Assembly (NCBI GenBank): GCA_041946865.1
Contig: JBHGBF010000329.1
Location: 1 to 5,866, forward strand
Direction of reading: 5' to 3'
DNA length: 5,866 bases
From: RPQK01 sp041946865
GTDB lineage: Bacteria; Acidobacteriota; UBA6911; RPQK01
In this document: piece by piece, positions 1 through 4,730 of the stretch
How the letters are laid out: each line of letters begins with the position of its first letter
Position numbering within the stretch: the first letter of the stretch is position 1
Position numbers and translations under genes: made by a program
The notes under the pieces: model-generated
Database searches by the model: none
Seen by the model: the letters and a program-made list of their open reading frames with translations, nothing else
Told to the model about the DNA's origin: nothing

Positions 1-58
1 CCCGGAATGCTGGCCAAATTCGATTGGAATCAGTGTCCAAATTGAGCCGGTGCGCGCA
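1..58. mobile_element. End of an IS21-family-like insertion sequence (partial, runs off the window)
   Basis: Read on the minus strand, recombinase homology stops after codon 66 and the following DNA starts TGCGCGCACCGG at position 58. This segment carries two similar units, GGAATCAGTGTCCAAATT at 26-43 and GGAATGCTGGCCAAATT at 4-20 (plus strand). IS21-family elements characteristically start with 5'-TG and carry several short repeated transposase-binding units near each end, so the pattern fits an IS21-type terminus whose body lies to the left of the window. No transposase coding is visible because only 58 bases are present. The family assignment rests on pattern memory, not a search; another TG...CA-ended element remains possible. 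Confidence 0.55.
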
Positions 59-256
59 CTTTAAGAGCTTGAGCATCTGGGAGAAGACCTTGCGGCCTCG
101 CTTGGCTGCCGTTTCCTGCTCCTCAAACCAGCGGCTGATGGTCAGGCCGTGCTTTTGCCCGTAAGCGGCAATGGCGGCCTTCTGCTGCTCAAGGGACACG
201 CCGGTTTCGCCCTGCCGCGTTGTGGAAACGCGGGTGTAGGCATAGTATTGTGTCAT
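59..256 (-). pseudogene. Serine recombinase (resolvase/invertase family), N-terminal 66 codons, interrupted by an IS end
   Basis: The minus-strand frame starting with ATG at 256 gives MTQYYAYTRVSTTRQGETGV and continues through SLEQQKAAI, GLTISRWFEE and ETAAKRGRKVFSQMLKLLK. This is the N-terminal catalytic domain of a serine recombinase: the YTRVST motif holds the conserved Arg9 and the nucleophile Ser11, and ETAAKRGR..F..ML is the usual following helix. The frame stays open to the window edge, but after Lys66 the residues (CAHRLNLDTD...) no longer resemble a recombinase and coincide with the IS-like end. The rest of the catalytic domain (normally about 140 residues) and the DNA-binding region are absent, so the protein is expected to be non-functional. 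The start follows the small 324-518 gene by about 67 bases on the same strand; no strong ribosome binding site precedes it. The family call is firm; loss of function is inference. Confidence 0.8.
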
Positions 257-288
257 AGCTTTGGCAGAATTCTTCGGAAAGTTAATGG

Positions 289-317
289 TAGGGAAAAGGG
301 GGGTCGACCTTTTCCTA
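289..317. repeat. Inverted repeat / hairpin between the small gene and the recombinase
   Basis: The plus strand reads TAGGGAAAAGG at 289-299 and CCTTTTCCTA at 308-317, pairing with a single bulged G, around a centre that itself contains the palindrome GGTCGACC (302-309). On the minus strand it starts about seven bases after the stop codon of the upstream small gene and ends about 33 bases before the recombinase ATG. It could be an attenuating or stabilising mRNA hairpin, or a protein-binding palindrome for the recombinase operon. No U-tract follows on the minus strand, so a standard intrinsic terminator is not supported. Confidence 0.4.
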
Positions 318-323
318 TTTACC

Positions 324-518
324 CTAGCTGAGCGCTTCAGGCTCGTCAAACAGGGGACCGCTTTCCGAACCGCCCGGCTGGCCTAAAATCCGCGTATGAA
401 TACGAAAAACCACGCCCAGGTAACGGTCAAGGTTATCCTGGGCGTCTCGTAATTGATCAGGGGGCAAATCCGGATAGAGCTTTGCCAGTGTGGCAGGCGG
501 GGAGTTTTCTAAAGGCAT
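324..518 (-). CDS. Small helical protein of unknown function upstream of the serine recombinase (64 aa)
   Basis: The frame starting at ATG 518 encodes MPLENSPPATLAKLYPDLPP followed by DQLRDAQDNLDRYLGVVFRI and an acidic tail ending FDEPEALS. The centre reads as an amphipathic helix; there are no Cys residues, signal peptide or membrane segment. Small proteins with an LY..L....L..A..NLDRYL pattern are, from memory, common immediately upstream of serine recombinase genes in mobile elements, which fits the neighbour here (67 bases downstream, same strand). An in-frame GTG at 527 would add three residues (MEV); GGAGG sits only two bases before ATG 518, an awkward spacing that leaves both starts open. 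I prefer ATG because MPLENSP is the more natural start. A partner or regulator of the recombinase is a guess from position only. Confidence 0.65.
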   Translation of the reverse strand: MPLENSPPATLAKLYPDLPPDQLRDAQDNLDRYLGVVFRIHTRILGQPGGSESGPLFDEPEALS

Positions 519-537
519 AACCTCCACAGCCTAGCAA

Positions 538-557
538 CTAGCGCCAGGCTGCGCTAG
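538..557. promoter_or_regulatory. Perfect 7-bp inverted repeat in the leader of the small gene/recombinase unit
   Basis: CTAGCGC at 538-544 is followed after a 6-base spacer (CAGGCT) by its exact reverse complement GCGCTAG at 551-557. It lies between the candidate promoter (577-604) and the start of the small gene (518/527), a typical operator position, and would also form a short leader hairpin in the minus-strand transcript. No protein family can be assigned to it from sequence. Confidence 0.35.
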
Positions 558-559
558 GA

Positions 560-637
560 GGGAAAACTTGCCAATCATTTGTGTTCCCGGCAATTCGTTG
601 TCAAGACCCGTCGAACGGGGAGTTCGGGGGAAAACTT
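560..637. repeat. Direct repeat GGGAAAACTT, two copies 68 bp apart
   Basis: GGGAAAACTT occurs at 560-569 and again at 628-637. The copies bracket the candidate promoter between the ATPase gene and the small gene. Ten identical bases in a 120-base intergenic region is more than expected by chance, but the role is unknown: a binding-site pair, a relic of a local duplication, or a mobile-element footprint are all possible. Confidence 0.4.
577..604 (-). promoter_or_regulatory. Candidate sigma70-type promoter for the small gene and recombinase
   Basis: On the minus strand a consensus -35 box TTGACA occupies 604-599. Sixteen bases later ACAAAT (582-577) is a weak -10 match. This would start transcription about 45 bases upstream of the small gene, just before the CTAGCGC inverted repeat. 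The perfect -35 is the strong part and the -10 is poor, so the call is tentative; read-through from the ATPase gene is the alternative. Confidence 0.3.
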
Positions 638-647
638 CTTCTCTCTG

Positions 648-3098
648 TTACTTCGGCTTTGGCTTGAGGTTGAGATTGATCGCATTACAGGCGCATCGCA
701 CCGAATCAGGATTCAGGCGCGGCGTAACGTAGAGCCAGGATTCGCACTTCTCGCAGCGAAAACAGTCCAGCAGGTCCTTGAACGCGGTGACCACTGGCTC
801 AAAATCGTTTCTGCCGAAATTGGCCCATTCATTGTAATGAACAGCCTTGTTGACTGCCCACTGCTCAACGGCCGATGCACCAGCCGAGGAGGAGAAGCAA
901 GCTTTCCGAGTGCCGATCGCTTCTTTTTCCGCTTGGTTCCCCCACGACTGGGCAGCATCTGCGGCCTTGCCGTACAACTCCTTTATCCGCCCTAACACGC
1001 TCGGCAGGAGGTCGCCGAGTTCGTAGTTGCCGTCACTGCGGAACCGAAGAGTCGCGCCGAGCTCGTCGGCCAGATGCCGGGAAACGTACTCAAGGTGGTG
1101 ACGCAAGGCGGCGGCTGCCACCTCCACTTTGCCCTTGGCCAGGGCGGCCGCGATTTCGTCCCAGATCTCCAGGTTCGACTCGGCCAGCGGACCCGTGTCA
1201 ATCGTCCAGCCGTGAAAAGCCAGAGAAGTCTTTCCAGTCACCAGACGCGCCGATTTCATCTGTTCGGCCCACAGGCGGTCATGGGTCGTAATGATGAACT
1301 GGGTATCCGGGAACTGGGTCTTGAGCAATTTGCAGAACTGGTAGCGGTGGCCCGTGTCCACTGACATGACCACGTCGTCCAGGAGTGAAAAGGTGAAATT
1401 CTGCCCGAATAGCCGCTTCATCAATGCCAGGTACAGGCAGACGCCCATACCGTCCTGATGGCCCTCGCTGTGGTAAGCGGCGGGCGGAAACAGGCCGCGG
1501 TCGTAGAAGTTGACGTCGAAAGCCAGGCTGCCTTCGCTCGGGGTCAGCTTGGCGGTAAAGGTTGTCTCGTCCTCCTCGTTGATCGCTCGGTAAAAGGTGC
1601 TGAAGTCCCTCTCCACCTCCTGATACAGCGTATTCAGCTCATCCTCCATGACTTCGCAATAGGCCTCGTTAGCCGCTTTTCCAGCCGCAGCTGCGATCTC
1701 TGCCGCCTTGTTTTTCCTCCTCGCCTCGCGGTAATCGCGGAGCCGAATCTGGGCGGTGGTGAGGAAGGTCTGGGCATCAAGAGTGGCGGTTTGGTCCGGC
1801 TTGGCCTCGATCAGTCTGGTAAAATCAGCCAAAGAAGCCGAGAATCCCTCGGGCAGCTGGAGCCAACCAGCCGTCAGTCGTTCCTTGGAGCCGATGATGC
1901 CGTCCAAATTACCCAGTTTGGCGGCCAGGTCCTTCAAATCGTTGTCCCAGGGAGCGAGCAATTGGGCAAACGCCCTGTCCCCTTCTGTTTCCGTGAGCTT
2001 CCGAACTGGTGCCAGAGTCCCTCGGACTCGCGTTGTTTGATCAACGATTTTGTTTGCATTATTGCGCAACGAGTCCTGAAGCTTTCGGGCTTCCTCGGAC
2101 TTGGCCAGTTTAGCTCTGAGGTGCTGCCGCAAGCGCTGCTCGTCTTCCCAGGGAGTATCGCATAGCGGACAGTGCGGGCCATCGACCAAATCAAGCCCCT
2201 TCTCAATGAACGCTCGTCGCTGTAAGGCGCAAAACAGATCGGGGTCAGATTCGAGTTTCTCCAGACTCACAAGGATTTGGGTGGCTTCGGCCTGCGCTAG
2301 GCCGGGAACGTCCTTGACGCTGTCTTCGAGGGCCTTGAGGTCCCGGAGGGCCGATAGTTTGTTGAACGGCACGACCTTTGCCTGCTCCGAAAGCCCGGCA
2401 TCGAGAGTCGTATCCGCGGTGAGTTCCAAGATCTCAGCCAGGCCGAGCAGTCTCCGCCGCGCGTTGACCGCTTCCAACACATCTTCCGACCGTAGGGTCG
2501 CGATTTGAAGATGCTGCTGCAAGGTGCTGCGCGCGGCCTGGACCTGTACCGTAGCGGTTCGGTGGGAGTTCTGAAGCCTGTTCTGCGCGGTGTTTAGGGC
2601 GCTTCGGGTTTTTCCAATCTCGTCCAGCTTCAGGATGGTTTGAATTTCTTCGGAGCGCTTGGTCGGCTCCACAAGGATGAACCGCAGGATTTCGCGCCGC
2701 GATAGGGTCAGTTCTGGGTGGTCGGCGATTTCGGCCAGGACAGCTCTCACGTCCTGCTCGTCGGGCTCGATCTTGGGCTTCTTCGGGGCCGTAACCTTTC
2801 GAGTGATCGTCACCGGTTTGCCGAGCGTGGTCAAAAACACCTTCAGCTGGACGAAGGCGGCGTCAGGAAATTTTGCTTTATCGACGTGGGGACCGTGCTC
2901 AGAGAGCGAGAGGCCCTTTGTGCCCCTGCCGGTCAGTCGGCCGATGTGGCCGGTCAGCCCGAACTCAATGGCGTCGATGACTCCGCTCTTGCCCGACCCG
3001 TTGGGTCCCGAGATGGCAAAGGTGGATTTGCGAAAATCGATGTCGAGTTTCCGGATACCTCTGACTTCTTCAATGTGGGCAGTTTCGATCTTGATCAT
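648..3098 (-). CDS. SMC/Rad50-like AAA (ABC-type) ATPase with CPLC hook and C-terminal helical plus zinc-ribbon extension (816 aa)
   Basis: The N-terminus (KIETAHIEEVRGIRKLDIDF) is the usual RecF/SMC head opening, followed by Walker A GPNGSGKS at residues 31-38. Long charged, helix-rich arms (about 150-300 and 318-500) flank HCPLC at 309-313, placed like a Rad50 zinc hook. The second half of the head has a signature-like region YHSEGHQDG (542-550), Walker B SLLDDV (571-576) with Asp575 where many ABC ATPases have Glu, a D-loop ending at Asp581, and switch TTHD (604-607). About 170 further residues form a helical domain (about 640-775, with VHYNEW at 753-758) and a Cys-rich ribbon (C779, C782, C785, C802, C804). 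No membrane segment is seen; a cytosolic DNA- or RNA-acting enzyme is expected. ATG 3098 overlaps the upstream small gene's TGA. This family type is common in anti-phage and mobile-element gene sets; the specific function is unknown to me. Confidence 0.88.
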   Translation of the reverse strand: MIKIETAHIEEVRGIRKLDIDFRKSTFAISGPNGSGKSGVIDAIEFGLTGHIGRLTGRGTKGLSLSEHGPHVDKAKFPDAAFVQLKVFLTTLGKPVTITRKVTAPKKPKIEPDEQDVRAVLAEIADHPELTLSRREILRFILVEPTKRSEEIQTILKLDEIGKTRSALNTAQNRLQNSHRTATVQVQAARSTLQQHLQIATLRSEDVLEAVNARRRLLGLAEILELTADTTLDAGLSEQAKVVPFNKLSALRDLKALEDSVKDVPGLAQAEATQILVSLEKLESDPDLFCALQRRAFIEKGLDLVDGPHCPLCDTPWEDEQRLRQHLRAKLAKSEEARKLQDSLRNNANKIVDQTTRVRGTLAPVRKLTETEGDRAFAQLLAPWDNDLKDLAAKLGNLDGIIGSKERLTAGWLQLPEGFSASLADFTRLIEAKPDQTATLDAQTFLTTAQIRLRDYREARRKNKAAEIAAAAGKAANEAYCEVMEDELNTLYQEVERDFSTFYRAINEEDETTFTAKLTPSEGSLAFDVNFYDRGLFPPAAYHSEGHQDGMGVCLYLALMKRLFGQNFTFSLLDDVVMSVDTGHRYQFCKLLKTQFPDTQFIITTHDRLWAEQMKSARLVTGKTSLAFHGWTIDTGPLAESNLEIWDEIAAALAKGKVEVAAAALRHHLEYVSRHLADELGATLRFRSDGNYELGDLLPSVLGRIKELYGKAADAAQSWGNQAEKEAIGTRKACFSSSAGASAVEQWAVNKAVHYNEWANFGRNDFEPVVTAFKDLLDCFRCEKCESWLYVTPRLNPDSVRCACNAINLNLKPKPK

Positions 3099-3274
3099 TT
3101 CAGCAGGCCCTCGCCAGCGGGCTGCGAAAAGATGGCTGCGAAGTCCTCAGGCTTTGGCTTCGCGTTGCTGGCGAGCAGCTTTCGGAGCTGCTCGATCTTG
3201 TCACTGTCCACTTCCTTGGATTCCGCCAACTTGGTGAGGAATCTTTCAATGATCTTGTGATGAAGCGTTGGCAT
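3095..3274 (-). CDS. Small charged helical protein, coupled partner of the SMC-like ATPase (59 aa)
   Basis: ATG at 3274 opens a 59-codon frame encoding MPTLHHKIIERFLTKLAESK, a second helix around DSDKIEQLRKLLAS (residues 23-36), a KPKPEDF linker (39-45) and a tail AAIFSQPAGEGLLK. Its stop TGA overlaps the ATPase start as ATGA, the classic arrangement for translational coupling, so the two proteins are probably made together and interact. In-frame TAG lies nine codons or fewer upstream and no other standard start intervenes, fixing the start. The ribosome binding site is weak (GGAA about 20 bases upstream). Codons read cleanly with no internal stop. There is no signal peptide, membrane helix or Cys. 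I do not recognise the family; adaptor, regulator or inhibitor of the ATPase are all plausible. Confidence 0.72.
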   Translation of the reverse strand: MPTLHHKIIERFLTKLAESKEVDSDKIEQLRKLLASNAKPKPEDFAAIFSQPAGEGLLK

Positions 3275-3284
3275 AATGACTATG

Positions 3285-3333
3285 CGAGTTTTCCGCTACT
3301 CGGACTTCGCCATCCGTCTTCAAACGGGATGGC
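3285..3333. promoter_or_regulatory. Two tandem hairpins in the leader of the 59-aa gene
   Basis: The first inverted repeat pairs GCCATCCGT (3309-3317) with ACGGGATGGC (3324-3333), with one bulged base and a six-base loop. The second pairs CGAGT (3285-3289) with ACTCG (3298-3302); on the minus strand its loop holds GCGGAAA, the only purine-rich stretch that could serve as a ribosome binding site. Both would lie in the transcript between the candidate promoter and ATG 3274. No U-tract follows the larger hairpin in either direction, so a simple terminator is unlikely; an operator palindrome or translation-controlling leader is possible. Confidence 0.35.
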
Positions 3334-3348
3334 AATTCCGTGAGCCAG

Positions 3349-3357
3349 ATAATAGCA
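3349..3357 (-). promoter_or_regulatory. Candidate extended -10 promoter for the 59-aa gene and ATPase operon
   Basis: On the minus strand TGCTATTAT (3357-3349) matches the extended -10 form TGnTATAAT with one mismatch. It lies in the 124-base gap after the surface-protein stop (3399) and about 75 bases before the 59-aa start, giving a leader of about 65 bases that would contain both hairpins. No -35 box occurs at normal spacing (TTGTCG is only 11 bases away), which extended -10 promoters can tolerate. Confidence 0.35.
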
Positions 3358-3398
3358 CCGACAGACGACAACCGCGCGTCATCAAATCCAACGAACCT

Positions 3399-4544
3399 TC
3401 AATGTGATACTCGCTGGTCGCTGACCTCCATAATCATCACCGGAGCGGAATCGATGGCTGCCAGGTCTGCTCCGTTAGCTTTGACGATCAGCCTGCTTTG
3501 CCCGCCATTGGAAACGAAAATCTCCCAGGTGGGAATGCCGATCGGACCCCGGGCAGAGAAATAATATACCGTCCGGCCGCTAAGAACCCAGCTGCCTTGA
3601 GGGTGGGACTGAGAGGCAGAAGTGAGCACGGTTTGACCGGTGGGATAGGCTGAAGTGTCGCCGCTGATGACATTGGACAGGATGTAGCCAAGGCCTTGGA
3701 AGGCGTTCATAGTGGCAAAGCCGATCTTGCTGCTGCCGGATATCAGGTAAATGGTCCCGTGATCGTTGACAAGGTCGCCGGAGCGGAAGCTGGTCGCTAG
3801 ATTATTGCCTGTTTGGCCCGCCGAAGTCGGGCCAGTCGCTGCTTGCGGCTGGAAATTGATGCTGGCGGAAACCACGGACGAGGGTTGGCCGTAGGAGGTA
3901 TAGAACCTTGCGTAAACAGTTTTTGAGCCAGCCGGGCAGTCGGTCGTTGTACTCGGACAGAGGTTCCAGGTCTTGGTCGCTGCAAATGCTTCCTGTGAGG
4001 AACCAGCGAAGTCTGCGGTACTGGACAGCGCCATGTTCTGAACATCAGTTCCTGCGGTCAGAGTGAGACTAACCATTCGGTTGTTGGTAGTGGTTGCCCC
4101 GTTATTGATGGCGACCTTGAAGCCGCCAGCAGGTGCTTGCGGGGGCATGAACGCCCCGGCTGGAATTCCACTGCCACCGCAATCAGTGGTGGCCTTCGTG
4201 GTAGAGAGCGTCTCCGTCTCTACCCCGTCCCCGTTGCGGTACTTCACTGTATAAGTATGGGAGGTGCCGCAGGACAGGCCCGAGTCCTGCCAGGAATTCG
4301 TCTGAATCCAGCCGGAATTAGCCCCCGTCCGGGAGAAGTAATAACCGGAAGAACCGCTGCTGGCACTAGGAAGTTCGTCAACCGTCAAAGTCACGCTGCG
4401 GTAGTCGGAGGTGGCTGCAAGGTTCGTCGGGGTGGGAGCAAGGGTGTATGCAGAAGCGGAAACGGAATACGCCGATTCATTAGCGTTGGCATCCCTGACT
4501 TTAACTCGGTAAGTGTATTCACTGCTGTCCGGCGCCGAACTTGC
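3399..4544 (-). CDS. Secreted FN3-type surface protein, C-terminal fragment with broken N-terminus
   Basis: The open frame runs from just after an in-frame TGA (4547-4545) to TGA 3399. The first 50 codons contain no ATG, GTG or TTG; the first possible start is GTG 4394, inside a domain, so the gene is truncated rather than complete (331 residues from that GTG). It opens with the last strands of one FN3 domain (SSEYTYRVKVRDANANESAY), then a further FN3-like domain (PTNLAATSDYRSVTLTVDEL to about residue 66 after the GTG), a beta-sandwich-like region with C146/C153, and a C-terminal region with two related motifs (GTIYLISGSSKIGFATMNAF and RTVYYFSARGPIGIPTWEIF). Ser/Thr/Gly/Asn richness and paired Cys point to an exported protein; the signal peptide would be in the missing part. 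From memory, this layout occurs in Patescibacteria surface proteins. Ligand and function are unknown. Confidence 0.72.
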   Translation of the reverse strand, partial: ASSAPDSSEYTYRVKVRDANANESAYSVSASAYTLAPTPTNLAATSDYRSVTLTVDELPSASSGSSGYYFSRTGANSGWIQTNSWQDSGLSCGTSHTYTVKYRNGDGVETETLSTTKATTDCGGSGIPAGAFMPPQAPAGGFKVAINNGATTTNNRMVSLTLTAGTDVQNMALSSTADFAGSSQEAFAATKTWNLCPSTTTDCPAGSKTVYARFYTSYGQPSSVVSASINFQPQAATGPTSAGQTGNNLATSFRSGDLVNDHGTIYLISGSSKIGFATMNAFQGLGYILSNVISGDTSAYPTGQTVLTSASQSHPQGSWVLSGRTVYYFSARGPIGIPTWEIFVSNGGQSRLIVKANGADLAAIDSAPVMIMEVSDQRVSH

Positions 4545-4549
4545 TCATA

Positions 4550-4730
4550 CTGGGAAAATCCTCGATTCGACGACAGCTTCCGAACGCCAAAGGGTGTGAT
4601 CGATTTGAGTTTCGGACAGGTGAAGAAAAGGGGAATGCCAGGTGAAAAAAGGTGTGAGTCCGCACAACAGCCCCGTCCACGTTCTCGTGGCGATCTCGAC
4701 CAGCTGAGAATCCCGCACAGTTTTTCACAG
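4550..4730. mobile_element. Possible short insertion (MITE-like or IS remnant) interrupting the surface-protein coding region
   Basis: The segment starts CTGGGAAAATCCTCGATTC at 4550 (plus) and its other end, read on the minus strand from 4730, is CTGTGAAAAACTGTGCGG followed by GATTC; the outer nine bases match at eight positions. The upstream surface ORF terminates at the TGA inside this end (CTG TGA), and the downstream FN3 frame resumes just outside the other end. Inside are the hairpin CCACG-TTCT-CGTGG (4677-4690) and two CCGCACA copies (4660-4666, 4713-4719). No reading frame inside looks like a protein. No clear target-site duplication is visible (CATG versus TATG at best), and removing it does not restore a full FN3 domain, so a deletion-associated rearrangement or an assembly join is also possible. 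Confidence 0.3.

Noticed and set aside
149..331. Plus-strand open frame of 60 codons
   Set aside because: It is antisense to the well-supported recombinase start and the intergenic hairpin and shows no recognisable features.
607..619. Short hairpin CCCGT-CGA-ACGGG downstream of the ATPase stop as an intrinsic terminator
   Set aside because: The stem is only five base pairs and the minus-strand sequence after it (TCTTGACA...) has no U-tract; it overlaps the candidate -35 box instead.
579..3260. Several long plus-strand open frames (for example 579-995, 1458-2165, 2659-3237, 2718-3260)
   Set aside because: They lie antisense to the ATPase and small gene, encode low-complexity Arg/Ser/Leu-rich or unrecognisable peptides, and overlap a minus-strand frame with clear motifs across its whole length.
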